DNA from: Gloeomargaritales cyanobacterium VI4D9
GTDB lineage: Bacteria > Cyanobacteriota > Cyanobacteriia > Gloeomargaritales > Gloeomargaritaceae
Assembly: GCA_927797885.1 (NCBI GenBank)
Contig: OV696605.1
Coordinates: forward strand, 2,827,157-2,891,156
Length of the DNA: 64,000 nt
Reading direction: 5' to 3'
Part shown: positions 27,616-37,300 of the stretch, in pieces
Layout: every line of letters starts with the position of its first letter
Numbering within the stretch: the first letter of the stretch is position 1
The notes under the pieces: model-generated
Seen by the model: the letters and a program-made list of their open reading frames with translations, nothing else
Database searches by the model: none
Told to the model about the DNA's origin: nothing
Made by a program: the position numbers and the translations under genes

Positions 27616-28770
27616 GTGGATTTGGGAATTGCTCCCCACGGAGGGGTGTTGATTGACCGGGTGGTCGCCCCGGCGGCTGAGGCGCAATGGCTGGCACAAA
27701 CCCAGGGGGCACCGACTGTGACCTTGGGCGAACGTGCCCTCTCGGATGTGGAAATGATTGCCACCGGGGGGTTGAGTCCCCTGACCGGGTTTATGGGGGA
27801 GGCGGACTACCGGGCGGTGGTGGACACCCTGCACCTGGCAAATGGTCTGCCCTGGAGTATCCCGATTACCCTGGCGGTGACGGAGGCGGTGGCGGAGGGG
27901 TTAACCCCAGGGATTTGGGTGCGTTTAGCCGACCCCCAAGGGGAAGTGATTGGGGTGATGGAGTTGCAAGCACTCTACCGCCCAGACCGGGAACGGGAAG
28001 CGCAACGGGTTTACAAAACTACGGAAACCGCCCATCCGGGGGTGCAGGCGTTGCTGGAGCAGGGGTCGGTGTATCTGGGGGGACCGATTTGGGTGTGGCG
28101 GTTGCCCACGCCGCCCTTTCCTGCCTACCATTTGCCGCCCCGTAAAAGCCGCCAGGTGTTTCAAGAGCGGGGTTGGCGGACGGTGGTGGGGTTCCAGACC
28201 CGCAATCCCATTCATCGGGCGCATGAGTACATTCAAAAATGTGCGTTGGAAATCGTGGACGGGTTGTTTTTGCATCCCTTGGTGGGGGCGACCAAAAGCG
28301 ATGATATTCCGGCGGCGGTGCGGATGCGTTGTTATGAGGTGATCTTGGAACGCTATTTTCCCCCGGAGCGGGTGGTGTTGGGGGTGAATCCGGCGGCCAT
28401 GCGTTATGCGGGGCCCCGGGAGGCGATTTTTCACGCCCTGGTGCGGAAAAATTATGGCTGTACCCATTTCATCGTGGGGCGGGATCATGCGGGGGTGGGG
28501 AATTACTACGGCACCTACGAGGCGCAGGAGATTTTTCGGGAATTTGACCCCACAGCCCTGGGGATCACCCCCTTGTTTTTTGAACACGCCTTCTATTGCC
28601 CCCGTACCCAGGGGATGGCGACCAGCAAAACCAGCCCCAGTCCACCGGAGGAGCGCATCCATCTTTCGGGCACCAAGGTGCGGGAATTGTTGCGCCGGGG
28701 CGAAGCGCCCCCCCCGGAATTTAGCCGACCCGAAGTGGCGGCGATTTTGATTGCGGCGATGCGGAGTTAG
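27616..28770 (+). CDS. sat: ATP sulfurylase (sulfate adenylyltransferase)
   Basis: The 384-residue enzyme forms APS and pyrophosphate from ATP and sulfate, the first step of assimilation. The catalytic blocks are [12 protein letters not shown] (the Q-x-R-N-P-x-H motif), [11 protein letters not shown] and [16 protein letters not shown]. No APS kinase domain is fused at the C-terminus, as is normal for cyanobacteria. The start is a GTG at 27616. The MFS carrier lies 63 bp upstream and the caspase-like gene 11 bp downstream on the same strand. Confidence 0.95.
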   Translation: MDLGIAPHGGVLIDRVVAPAAEAQWLAQTQGAPTVTLGERALSDVEMIATGGLSPLTGFMGEADYRAVVDTLHLANGLPWSIPITLAVTEAVAEGLTPGIWVRLADPQGEVIGVMELQALYRPDREREAQRVYKTTETAHPGVQALLEQGSVYLGGPIWVWRLPTPPFPAYHLPPRKSRQVFQERGWRTVVGFQTRNPIHRAHEYIQKCALEIVDGLFLHPLVGATKSDDIPAAVRMRCYEVILERYFPPERVVLGVNPAAMRYAGPREAIFHALVRKNYGCTHFIVGRDHAGVGNYYGTYEAQEIFREFDPTALGITPLFFEHAFYCPRTQGMATSKTSPSPPEERIHLSGTKVRELLRRGEAPPPEFSRPEVAAILIAAMRS

Positions 28771-28781
28771 CTAGGGGCAGT

Positions 28782-30596
28782 ATGGGCTACACCCGGCGTT
28801 CCGTACTCCAAACCATGCTGTTGACCTTGGGGGGCGCGCTTTGGGGTGCCAGACGGGTCTTAGCCGCCCCTACCGCCCGCAAACTGGCTCTGTTAATCGG
28901 CATCAATCATTACCCCCGCCTGACCAAGACCCCCGCACTTGCCGGGTGTGGGACGGATGTGTGGCTCCAGCGGGAATTGCTCTGTGGGCGGTTTGGGTTT
29001 GCCCCGGCGGATGTGCTGACCTTGACCGATGCCCAGGCGAGCCGGAGTCAGATTCGCCAGGCCTTTCAGGAGCATCTAGCCCAGCAGGTCCGGGTGGGGG
29101 ATGTGGTGGTCGTGCATTTTAGCGGCTATGGGACTCGGTCGGCTCAACCCCTGCTCCTGCCCAGCGATGCGGGGTTCGACGGCGTTGGGAACGGTATTGA
29201 CAACGGCATTGGGGAGGGGGAATTGCTGGACTGGTTGCGGCAATTAGCGACGGAACAGGTGATCACCGTCCTGGATACGGGGTATGACTATCCGGGGAGT
29301 TTTGCCTGTGGCAATATGCGGGTGCGGGCCTGCCCGGCCGTTCCCGAGGGGTTGCTCCCCCCCCCAACTACCGCTCGTCCGCCGGGGGTGCTATTCCGAG
29401 CCGCCCGCCCGGGGACTGTTGCCACCGAAGCCCTCTGGCCGGGATTTAGTGCAGGTACATTAACCTACGCCCTCACCCAAACCCTGTGGGGCACGACCCC
29501 CGCCCCGATTTTGGTGGAGGTGGCCGCCCAGATTGCCCAGACCGTGGGTTCCCAACAGGCACCGGAGATGGTGGGTGCCCCCCGGGGATTGCCGGTGGCA
29601 GTCGGAGCCGCTGGTCGAGTGGTGCAGGTGAATGCCGACGGGGTGGAATGTGTACTGGCGGGGCTGGCTCCCTGGATTTTGGCGGCTTTAGCCCCCGAAT
29701 CCCAACTGGAAACCCCCCAGGGGGTGAGGCTGGTACTGCGCTCCCGCAATGGACTGATCGGCAAAACCACCAACCCCGGCTCCGTCCAGGTGGGGGATTG
29801 GGTGCGGGAACGGGTGCGGGTCGTGCCGAGCAACGTAAATGTGACCATTGCCCTGGCCGCCGACCTGGAGCGCATTGAACGGGTGGATGCCACCAGTGCC
29901 CTGGGCAGTCTGAGTTATGTCAATACGGTCAAGGTGGGGGAACAACGGGTGGATTGTCTGCTGGGACGGGTCACCCCCACCACCTACGGGCTGTTTTCCC
30001 CCGGCCACGACCTCCTGCCCGGCACGGAAGGGGAAGCGGATGAGACGGTGAAGGCGGCGATCAAACGCCTGATTCCCCGCCTGCAAAACCTCCTGGCGGT
30101 CAAACTCCTGCAATTAACCGATAACCTGGCGGCCACCCCCCTGAACCTGACCGTCCGGCTCACCCAGGCGGAGCGGCTCCTTTTGACCCAGACCACGGCG
30201 CCCACCCCCACTGCCAACGGCATCAGCCAGGACCTTCCCACCTTGGCCGCCGCCAGCCCCCTCACCTGCCAGGTCAGCCACCGGGAAACCCAGCCCCTGT
30301 TTGCCCTACCCTTGACCATCCAGGCCAACCAGGAAATCACCCCCCACCCGCCCCAGGTTCTGCCCCCCCAGACCCCGGTTACCCTCACCTTCAATGCCCC
30401 CACCACCCCCGGGCTAACGGAATTGCGCCTTTTACTGGGCACCTCCGAATGGGCGACCCCCCTGCCCCCGGAACCCCTGCCCCTCGCCCAGGCGATTCTT
30501 GCCCACCTGCACCAGGTTACCTCCGCCCCCAAGGACACCTACCAACTGCACCTGGATACCTGGGCGGGTCTATCCCTCATGTATCGGGTGGGCTAG
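28782..30596 (+). CDS. Orthocaspase-fold (peptidase C14) protein with the catalytic dyad lost
   Basis: The 604-residue protein has an N-terminal twin-arginine signal (YTRRSVLQTM followed by a hydrophobic run to ALA at about 29). A caspase-like p20 domain follows, starting KLALLIGINHYP. The usual His motif SGHG reads SGYG (Y116), and the usual catalytic D-x-C-H-S-G reads DTGYDY (165-170), so both His and Cys are gone. Such pseudo-orthocaspases are known in cyanobacteria, often with Tyr/Ser substitutions. The rest (300-600) is a beta-rich region of unknown role. If exported, it would act in the periplasm. The last 20 bp overlap the convergent transglutaminase gene. Confidence 0.8.
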   Translation: MGYTRRSVLQTMLLTLGGALWGARRVLAAPTARKLALLIGINHYPRLTKTPALAGCGTDVWLQRELLCGRFGFAPADVLTLTDAQASRSQIRQAFQEHLAQQVRVGDVVVVHFSGYGTRSAQPLLLPSDAGFDGVGNGIDNGIGEGELLDWLRQLATEQVITVLDTGYDYPGSFACGNMRVRACPAVPEGLLPPPTTARPPGVLFRAARPGTVATEALWPGFSAGTLTYALTQTLWGTTPAPILVEVAAQIAQTVGSQQAPEMVGAPRGLPVAVGAAGRVVQVNADGVECVLAGLAPWILAALAPESQLETPQGVRLVLRSRNGLIGKTTNPGSVQVGDWVRERVRVVPSNVNVTIALAADLERIERVDATSALGSLSYVNTVKVGEQRVDCLLGRVTPTTYGLFSPGHDLLPGTEGEADETVKAAIKRLIPRLQNLLAVKLLQLTDNLAATPLNLTVRLTQAERLLLTQTTAPTPTANGISQDLPTLAAASPLTCQVSHRETQPLFALPLTIQANQEITPHPPQVLPPQTPVTLTFNAPTTPGLTELRLLLGTSEWATPLPPEPLPLAQAILAHLHQVTSAPKDTYQLHLDTWAGLSLMYRVG

Positions 30597-32256
30597 GCGG
30601 GGCAATCTCTTCGTGCAAAATACAGCGAATGTGATTAATGGCCAAATCCCCCAAACCCAACTCCGGGCGAGAGCCATCCGGGAGGCGCAGACGTTCAAAA
30701 CGAATTCCCCGCCCCAGTTCCAGGTGATACCAGGCTAAGCCCAAGAAAAATCGCTGGGGTTGCAACCAAGGCCGTTCCAGCAAATGATCCGTGTTGGACT
30801 CGATGGGCAACCAGCCCCGCCCCGGCCAGTACACCTCCAGCCACACATGGTTGAACTGGGGCAACAGCGGCACCCCCAACAATTCCGGGTTTTTCGGACA
30901 TTTGTACCGCCCTGCCGTCCGGCAGGCAATGCCATTCAAACGCAACAGCGCCAGCATAATCCCCACATATTCCCCACAGGAACCCGTCCCCCGCTTGAGG
31001 GCAATATGGGGCGGGTCAATCGTACTTTTCATGTGATACCGCAGGCGGTCATAGACATAATTGCGAATCGCCAGCAATTTTTCCGGGAAGGTCTCGGCAC
31101 CCGCCACCGCCTCCCGCGCCGCCGCCCGGATGATCGGTTCATCCATACTCAGTTCATCGTCATCTACCAAATACTGCTGTTGTAATTCCGGCTCCAGGGG
31201 GGGAACTTCGGGATGCTCCGGGATTTGGTATTTGATGCTAAAAACTTCTAATTCCGCCCGCCAGCCAAAAATCAACCCCTGCCGTTGGGTCAAACGGTCA
31301 AAGCGAAACACCGCCACCGGCTGTCCCGCCTCCTGCTCCAGGGTAAAGGGCAGTCCCACCGGTTCCACCCGCCGTAACCGTTGCCGCTGGGTCGTAGCAG
31401 GCAGGGCAATCCGCCACTCCACCTGCGCTAAATCCACCGCCTCCAGGGGGCACCACTCCTCCACATAGCTCAGTTCCAGGACATAACCATTACTGAGGGT
31501 GTACTGCCCCTCCGGGTAATACTGAAAGCTCAAAGGATGCACCAGCACCCGGTCCCGAAACCCCAATTGCAGGGACTGGCTGGCATTCGGCTCATCCCGG
31601 ATGTACGGCTCCTCCCCCGCATAGGCCACATAGTACCGCCCCCGCCAGTAAGCTAACCCCACCGGCGACTCGTAGGGGGTAAGAACCGCAAGTTCCACCC
31701 GCCCCGTCTGCCAATTTAATTGGTACAAAGTTTGTTCAATGTTATCACAAAGCCAGAGTTTTTTCTCCAGGACGGCTAACTGGGAAATCCCCACCCCTGG
31801 GGTTTGCCAAGTCTGCACCACCTTCCCATCCGTGACCCGGATGACCCAGATACAGCCCCGCCCCTGACTGCTGATGTACAGCCATTCCCCCCATTTGACA
31901 ATCCCTTCCGCCTGGTCGTCCAGAGTGAGGGTCAACACCGGTTCCGCCAACTGCCACCGCCCCGCTTCCCGATGTACATAGCTGACATACACCTGTTCCC
32001 GATCCGTGAACCAAAGGGCATCCCCTTCCAGGCTCCACCCCCCCACATCCTGGAGGTAATGGGTCGTCTCCGGGTTGAGAATCCGGGTGTCATCGCTGAG
32101 CGGGTCAAGGCTCGCCAGGTAGCCCGAACGGGGGTCCACCGTCAACAGCCGGTCATGCCAGGGCACCAGTCCCCGTAAACTGCGGAGCGCATGGGGGCGC
32201 AGGGTACGAAAACCGGTATCAGGCATGGACGGGAAACCTAACAGATAATTAATCAT
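30577..32256 (-). CDS. Transglutaminase-like protein with N-terminal propeller-like region
   Basis: 559 residues. The N-terminal 240 residues form short repeated strands with WLYI, LWLCDN and GVGISQLAVLEKKL-type turns, like an SMP-30/NHL beta-propeller. The C-terminal domain (about 380-535) is transglutaminase/protease-like: the nucleophile Cys is in GTGSCGEYVGIML and the His in FNHVWLEVYWPGRGW. The third triad position reads PIESN rather than the usual D-P-T, so activity may be altered. No signal peptide is evident. The substrate is unknown. Confidence 0.75.
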   Translation of the reverse strand: MINYLLGFPSMPDTGFRTLRPHALRSLRGLVPWHDRLLTVDPRSGYLASLDPLSDDTRILNPETTHYLQDVGGWSLEGDALWFTDREQVYVSYVHREAGRWQLAEPVLTLTLDDQAEGIVKWGEWLYISSQGRGCIWVIRVTDGKVVQTWQTPGVGISQLAVLEKKLWLCDNIEQTLYQLNWQTGRVELAVLTPYESPVGLAYWRGRYYVAYAGEEPYIRDEPNASQSLQLGFRDRVLVHPLSFQYYPEGQYTLSNGYVLELSYVEEWCPLEAVDLAQVEWRIALPATTQRQRLRRVEPVGLPFTLEQEAGQPVAVFRFDRLTQRQGLIFGWRAELEVFSIKYQIPEHPEVPPLEPELQQQYLVDDDELSMDEPIIRAAAREAVAGAETFPEKLLAIRNYVYDRLRYHMKSTIDPPHIALKRGTGSCGEYVGIMLALLRLNGIACRTAGRYKCPKNPELLGVPLLPQFNHVWLEVYWPGRGWLPIESNTDHLLERPWLQPQRFFLGLAWYHLELGRGIRFERLRLPDGSRPELGLGDLAINHIRCILHEEIAPPSPPDT

Positions 32257-32363
32257 TATGGATCAGTTATTAAAAATTCAATCCTGCCCATGCCCAGACA
32301 CCCCCCGGTTCCGTTATTATATAAGTTAATTAAGAAATGTGAATAAGTAGGGGGGAATGAAGG

Positions 32364-34094
32364 ATGATTGCCACCATTGCACCGACCCAACCCAAGCGGT
32401 TAACCCTTCAGGTTGAGTTTTTGGGAGACCAAACCACCGTTATTCGTTCATTAGATTGGGATCGGGATCGGTTTGATATTGAATTTGGGTTACAAAACGG
32501 CACCACCTACAATTCCTTTTTGATTCGGGGGGACAAAACCGCCCTGGTGGATACCTCCCATGCCAAATTTCGTGAATTATATCTCCCCCAAATCCAAGAG
32601 TTAATTGATCTGACCAAACTGGATTATTTAATTATTAGTCACACGGAACCGGATCACAGCGGTTTGGTGCGGGATATTTTAGCGTTGGCTCCTCAGGTGA
32701 CGGTGGTGGGTTCCAAGGTCGCCCTGCAATTTTTGGATAATTTTGTCCATCGTCCCTACGAGCGGCTACAGGTCAAACAGGGGGATAAAATTGACCTGGG
32801 GCAGGGGCATATTTTGGAATTTATCAGCGCCCCCAATTTGCATTGGCCCGACACGATTTTGACCTGGGATCATGGCAGTAAAATTCTGTTTACCTGTGAT
32901 GTGTTTGGGATGCATTACTGCCGGGAACGCCTCTACGATGAATCCCTGACGGAAATTGAAGAGGATTTTCGCTATTACTACGACTGTTTGATGGGGCCGA
33001 ATGCCCGGTCGGTGCTGGCCGCCTTGAAACGCCTGGCTCCCCTGGGGCAACCCCGCTTGATTGCCACGGGGCATGGGCCATTACTCCAGCATTACATCCC
33101 GGACTGGCTAGAACGCTACCAGCGATGGAGCCAGGAGCAGAGCCAAGCGGGCAATACGATTGCCGTATTTTATGTGGCTGATTATGGGTATAGCGACCGG
33201 ATTTCCCAGGCGATTGCCCACGGGGCGACCAAGGCGGGGGCGACGGTGGAAATGATGGATATGAAATCGGCGGATTTTCAAGAGGTACGGGAGTTGGTGG
33301 AGCGCAGTCAGGGGTTGGTGGTGGGGATGTCCCCGGTCAGTGGGGAATTTGCCCCGCACACCCGGGCGGTGGTGAGTACGATTTTGGGTTCCGTCCATGC
33401 CAAACAACGGGTGGGGTTGTTTGAATCGGGGGCGGGTGAGGATGAGTCCATCCATGTTTTGGCGGCAAAGTTCCGGGATTTGGGTTTGGAGCCAGGGTTC
33501 CCCCATCTGCGCTGGACCGGGCAACCGACCCCGGCGACCTATCAGCGGGCGGAAGAGGCGGGGACAGACCTGGGGCAATGGGTGAATCGGGACCGGACGA
33601 TCCAGCAGATGAAGTCCCTGGATAATGACCTGGATCGGGCGTTGGGACGCTTGAGTGGCGGTCTATACATCATTACGGCAAAACAGGGGGAGCGGAGCGG
33701 GGCGATGCTGGCCAGTTGGGTAGCGCAGGCGAGTTTCCAGCCCTTGGGTTTAACGATTGCGGTGGCGAAGGACCGGGCGATTGAAGCCCTGATGCAGGTC
33801 GGGGATCACTTTGTTTTGAACGTGCTGGAAGCGGGGAATTACCAACACCTGATGAAACACTTTTTGAAGCGGTTTGCCCCGGGGGATGACCGCTTTGCCG
33901 GGGTGAAAACCCAGACCGCCAGCAATGGCTCCCCGATCTTGACCGAGGCGCTGGCGTACTTAGAATGTACAGTAGCCACCCGGATGGAATGTTCTGACCA
34001 TTGGATTGTCTATGCCACGGTGGATACGGGGCGGGTTGCCAAACCGGATGGGTTGACGGCGGTACACCATCGCAAGGTGGGGAACCATTATTAA
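32364..34094 (+). CDS. Diflavin flavodiiron protein (Flv-type)
   Basis: The 576-residue protein has a metallo-beta-lactamase diiron domain, flavodoxin domain and C-terminal flavin-reductase domain, the three-part form specific to oxygenic phototrophs. Every diiron ligand is present: H93, E95, D97 and H98 (SHTEPDHSG), then a His in APNLHWPD, Asp in TCDVFG and His in ATGHGPL. A full canonical site favours the Flv3/Flv2 side of the family over Flv1/Flv4, where ligands are substituted. Role: NAD(P)H- or ferredoxin-driven O2 reduction to water, protecting photosystems. No second flv gene is adjacent, though these enzymes often work as heterodimers. Confidence 0.92.
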   Translation: MIATIAPTQPKRLTLQVEFLGDQTTVIRSLDWDRDRFDIEFGLQNGTTYNSFLIRGDKTALVDTSHAKFRELYLPQIQELIDLTKLDYLIISHTEPDHSGLVRDILALAPQVTVVGSKVALQFLDNFVHRPYERLQVKQGDKIDLGQGHILEFISAPNLHWPDTILTWDHGSKILFTCDVFGMHYCRERLYDESLTEIEEDFRYYYDCLMGPNARSVLAALKRLAPLGQPRLIATGHGPLLQHYIPDWLERYQRWSQEQSQAGNTIAVFYVADYGYSDRISQAIAHGATKAGATVEMMDMKSADFQEVRELVERSQGLVVGMSPVSGEFAPHTRAVVSTILGSVHAKQRVGLFESGAGEDESIHVLAAKFRDLGLEPGFPHLRWTGQPTPATYQRAEEAGTDLGQWVNRDRTIQQMKSLDNDLDRALGRLSGGLYIITAKQGERSGAMLASWVAQASFQPLGLTIAVAKDRAIEALMQVGDHFVLNVLEAGNYQHLMKHFLKRFAPGDDRFAGVKTQTASNGSPILTEALAYLECTVATRMECSDHWIVYATVDTGRVAKPDGLTAVHHRKVGNHY

Positions 34095-34106
34095 CCCTTG
34101 GGAACC

Positions 34107-35243
34107 TTAACTTTGGCGGGCACCCCGATACTGCATTTGCCGCCGCAGACGAAATTTTTGCGCCAGGGAAGGCATATCACTCCGATGCCCCACCACAATC
34201 AACGTATCCCCCGCCTGCACCACCAGGTTTCGCTCCGGGTTATCCACCAACAGCCCATCTGCCCGCCGCAGAGCCACCACGATGAACGTCCGCTCCCCCC
34301 GCACCTCCACATCCCCCACCGTGCGGCCAATCAGGGGCGAATGTTCCGGCACCAATAGTTCATCCATCCGCAGGCTGATTTGGTTGAGCATTTCGTTAAT
34401 CGTACTGCCACCATCATTCCGATCCAGCAGGTCAATCGTGGCAGGGTGGGTGATCAAATAGGCCAACCGCATGGCTCCAATCGTCGCCGGTAGCACCACA
34501 TGGTCGGCACCCGCCAGGCGCAGTTTCCGTTCCGTCGCCGGAAATTCCCCCCGAGCCAGGATGGTCAACCCCGCATTCAGCCCCCGGGCGGTCAGGGTGA
34601 TAAACACATTCAGGGCATCATCCGGGAGTACGGTTGCCAAGGCTCGGGCCCGCTCCACCCCCGCCCAGACCAGGGTTTCCTCATCCTCCGCATTGCCCAG
34701 ATGGGTTAAATAGCCATGTTCGGCCGCCTCCCGAATCCGCTCCTCGTTAATATCCAACACAATAAAGTCCAAACCCGCCTCGTACACCCGTTGCGCCAGG
34801 ATTTGCCCCATGCGCCCATAACCGCAGATAATCACGTGATCCTGTAGTTGGGTAATTTTTTGGTGCATCCGTTGCGACTCCAAAACCTGTTTAATTTCCC
34901 CTTCCGTCACAAATTGAACCAAAGCCCCAATCGTGCCCACCACCGCCGCACTTCCTAGGATAATAATTAACACCGTAAATAGCCGTAAGGCGGGGGTATT
35001 GATGGGTCGCACCTCCCCAAATCCCACCCCGAAAATGGTAATGATGACCATATACAGGGCATCCAAAAACGGCCAACCCGCCAAGACCCAATACCCGAAA
35101 ACCCCGAAGACCAGCACCCCCGAAAACACCGTGAGCGCCGTCAATAAATTTCGCAACCCTGGGGAAACCCGCCAACGTTCCTGCAATCGCCTGGCCTGTT
35201 TGATGAATTTGGGGAAGGAGCGACGGGACACGGGCGACCTCAC
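34107..35243 (-). CDS. RCK-type potassium channel protein
   Basis: The 378-residue protein has two membrane helices flanking a pore loop whose filter reads TIFGVGFGEV, related to but different from the common TVGYGD. An RCK/TrkA-N Rossmann domain follows (HVIICGYGRMGQILAQRVYEA is its start) with a TrkA-C domain at about 280-360 (GRTVGDVEVRGERTFIVVAL). This is the MthK/Kch plan: ligand gating of K+ flux by the RCK ring. The start is GTG. It stands alone, convergent with the flavodiiron gene. Confidence 0.85.
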   Translation of the reverse strand: MRSPVSRRSFPKFIKQARRLQERWRVSPGLRNLLTALTVFSGVLVFGVFGYWVLAGWPFLDALYMVIITIFGVGFGEVRPINTPALRLFTVLIIILGSAAVVGTIGALVQFVTEGEIKQVLESQRMHQKITQLQDHVIICGYGRMGQILAQRVYEAGLDFIVLDINEERIREAAEHGYLTHLGNAEDEETLVWAGVERARALATVLPDDALNVFITLTARGLNAGLTILARGEFPATERKLRLAGADHVVLPATIGAMRLAYLITHPATIDLLDRNDGGSTINEMLNQISLRMDELLVPEHSPLIGRTVGDVEVRGERTFIVVALRRADGLLVDNPERNLVVQAGDTLIVVGHRSDMPSLAQKFRLRRQMQYRGARQS

Positions 35244-35305
35244 GGGCTAGGAGTTGGGTTAGATAGGTTGAATGTCAAGGGAAACGAATGGGTTTAATTT
35301 CTTAG

Positions 35306-36427
35306 TTATTTCACACTGCGGCGGTCATAGATTTTCCAGGCATCCCCCACCCGGCGCAGGTCAAAGCGATAGGTGTCCCGGTCGGTTTTACTTTGGCGCA
35401 GACGCCCATTTTTGTAAATATTCAACTGCTCCTGAATGGTAAGGTCCAAAACCATGTGATTGGCAGTGGATTTAAGCACCCGTTTCAGGGTCACTTGATT
35501 GCGCCCATAGCGGTAATAGGTATTATTTTTACGCAACCAATCCACGGAACCATCCTGCTTGGCAACGTCAGTCCAGGCAGGTCCCGTCAGGAAATTGGCC
35601 GCCAAATCCAAATCATAGGGCGGGGCAAAGATAGTTTTTTTCGCCTCTAACCAGGCTTCCACCAGGGCGACCCCATCCTCAGCGGAAAAACTGCTGGTCG
35701 TCGGTGCGACGGCACTTTTCTGCCCCCCACTCCCCCCCACCTGCGGGGATGGTACAGAGGTTGCCTGGGGGACGGTGGTCACGACCGTTGGCGAATGCCG
35801 TTGGGAGATAACCCAAACCAATGCACCTGCCACTGTCAAAACCCCTCCCAATCCCAAGCCCAACAGCAACAGCACCATCACCGGCACCTTGGTCGCCTCC
35901 TGGGGGTTAATGGGATGCGGCATTGGTAGCGTCTGAGCCGCCATCGGCATCGGCTGGGTGGGGGGCGTGGGAGCGGCAACCACCGGCGTTTGGTAGGGTA
36001 CCGTGTCAAATTCTGTAGCTTCAAAATCCTCCGGCACCAATACCGCCAACACCTGCCCCGCCTGGTCAAACGCCCCAGCTAACATCTGGGTCAACACCTG
36101 CGCCAGGGTGGGGTCAATCTCACAATGTTCCTGCCAGAGCCAATCCGGGCTAGGGGGATAGCCGGTCAACAGGGTCACCGCCGCCCGTGCCAAGGCCACA
36201 ATATCCTGCTGGGGCGTGGTGGTGGTCGGCGTGCGGGTTGGGGGCACCAACTGACAGCCGTGGGGCACCTGCTGAATCGTGCTCAAACTCACCCCCCCAT
36301 GCGCCTGATGCCGGTCGTGGTATCCCCGCAGTTGGCTCAGCACCTGCTGCAACAACAGCCGCACCTGGGACTCATTCAGCGGTTGCCCGTCCCGTTCCAA
36401 TAAAAGTTGCCGGTAGGATACAGCCAT
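35306..36427 (-). CDS. IMS (ARC6-like, DUF4101) domain protein with kinase-like N-terminus
   Basis: 373 residues from the ATG at 36427 (GGGGGAAG upstream); an earlier in-frame start at 36607 is less likely. The N-terminal 130 residues resemble the C-lobe of a protein kinase lacking catalytic motifs. They are followed by a Pro/Thr-rich linker, a membrane helix (VMVLLLLGLGLGGVLTVAGA) and a C-terminal IMS/ARC6-like domain (about 265-373: WLEAKKTIFAPPYDLDLAANF ... RFDLRRVGDAWKIYD, quoted in parts). Such cyanobacterial proteins are membrane-anchored with the IMS domain at one face; their role is unknown. ARC6 itself positions the division ring. Confidence 0.7.
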   Translation of the reverse strand: MAVSYRQLLLERDGQPLNESQVRLLLQQVLSQLRGYHDRHQAHGGVSLSTIQQVPHGCQLVPPTRTPTTTTPQQDIVALARAAVTLLTGYPPSPDWLWQEHCEIDPTLAQVLTQMLAGAFDQAGQVLAVLVPEDFEATEFDTVPYQTPVVAAPTPPTQPMPMAAQTLPMPHPINPQEATKVPVMVLLLLGLGLGGVLTVAGALVWVISQRHSPTVVTTVPQATSVPSPQVGGSGGQKSAVAPTTSSFSAEDGVALVEAWLEAKKTIFAPPYDLDLAANFLTGPAWTDVAKQDGSVDWLRKNNTYYRYGRNQVTLKRVLKSTANHMVLDLTIQEQLNIYKNGRLRQSKTDRDTYRFDLRRVGDAWKIYDRRSVK

Positions 36428-36593
36428 CTGATCTGATCTGCTTCCCCCACAGGTAGCCAACTCTAGTTTAATCATTGGAGCTAGGTTGCCCATGAACCTG
36501 CGTACCGGAGGCATTAAACGAACAGAAATGCCGCAGAACCCAGGACGACAATTATCATCAATTGCCTGGGGGTTGCTGTAGGTAGAAAAGTTT

Positions 36594-36986
36594 TTACTTA
36601 AAAACACTGGTGACGATGACGGTGATGGTTGCAGTCGCTAGTAACCCAAAGGCTAGATTAACCACCTGAGTTGAGGCTTTTTGATAGGTTTCAACAATTA
36701 AATTCGTTTTGGCTTGTTCCGCCTCTAGTTTGGTAACTTTTTGATCCAGGGCTTCTACGCCATGCTCTAAAGTCTCTACCCGATGTTCTAAGGCTTCCAC
36801 CCTGTGATCCAAGGCTTCCACCCTGCGATCTAGGGCTTCTACCCTGCGATCTAGGGCTTCTACCCGTTGATCTAGGGCTTCTACCCGTTGATCCAGCATC
36901 GTCACTTTATGGTCTAGGGCTTGCACCTGTTGAGCAATACTCTCTAGGCTAGCGGCAATGGTTTCGAGGGTCACGGGAGAACTCAT
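36594..36986 (-). CDS. Coiled-coil protein with C-terminal membrane anchor
   Basis: 130 residues. Residues 28-88 are nearly perfect heptads of the form R-V-E-A-L-D-(Q/R/H), about eight repeats, giving a long coiled coil. Residues 108-128 form a single membrane helix at the C-terminus. At DNA level the repeat unit is 21 bp (36723-36905), so copy number could change by slippage. Short proteins of this kind are frequent in cyanobacterial genomes and often unassigned. It precedes the IMS-domain gene on the same strand. Confidence 0.65.
   Translation of the reverse strand: MSSPVTLETIAASLESIAQQVQALDHKVTMLDQRVEALDQRVEALDRRVEALDRRVEALDHRVEALEHRVETLEHGVEALDQKVTKLEAEQAKTNLIVETYQKASTQVVNLAFGLLATATITVIVTSVFK
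36723..36905 (-). repeat. 21-bp tandem repeat within a coiled-coil gene
   Basis: About eight head-to-tail copies of a 21-bp unit like TAGGGCTTCTACCCTGCGATC encode the heptads of the coiled-coil protein. Two adjacent units are almost identical, suggesting recent duplication. There are no unique spacers, so it is not a CRISPR array. Confidence 0.75.
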
Positions 36987-37066
36987 CGCTCAACTTTCCC
37001 CGGTATCTACAGCTTGATCATACATCAGTGGATTTGCCCCCCGAGGGACTAAAATGGTATCTTGAC

Positions 37067-37300
37067 ATGGCAATCCTAAATGAAAACAGAATCAAATTCC
37101 AGGGGCATCGCCCCCGTAAAAGAAGTACCTGCGGTGTATGGTTCTAGAAAACTTTTGTTTGTATAGTCATTCCGTTTTAGAATGCGACACTTTTTAGGTA
37201 TTTGCAATCGCTCTATTCCTTTCCAGGAGAGGGTTTGTAGGTGAAGGCGAATGTTGCAAACTTGTTTGAAATGACTATAAATCAAGTAAGATTGCTATAG
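37067..37300. mobile_element. Family A element split by a family B insertion
   Basis: The left part starts GGCAATCCTAAATG with a shortened core, and the right part is AATCAAGTAAGATTGCTATAG. Between them sits a complete family B element (37164-37277). The junctions read TTTGTTTG-TA on the left and TA-AATCAAG on the right; the uninterrupted sister element just downstream reads TTTGTTTGTAAATCAAG. This shows insertion at a TA dinucleotide with TA duplication. Confidence 0.85.
37164..37277. mobile_element. Family B MITE-like element, copy 1 (nested)
   Basis: A 114-bp element (118 bp counting the flanking TA pairs) has ends TATAGTCATTCC and GAAATGACTATA, a good inverted repeat. On the reverse strand it aligns with the copy at 61561-61677 through ATTTCAAACAAGTTTGC, ACAAACCCT and GTCGCATT-type blocks. 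It has no ORF. TA target use is typical of IS630/Tc1-related elements (established for that superfamily). Confidence 0.85.

Noticed and set aside
36723-36905. Regular 21-bp repeats resembling a CRISPR array
   Set aside because: There are no unique spacers; the units are contiguous and keep one reading frame encoding heptads of a coiled coil.
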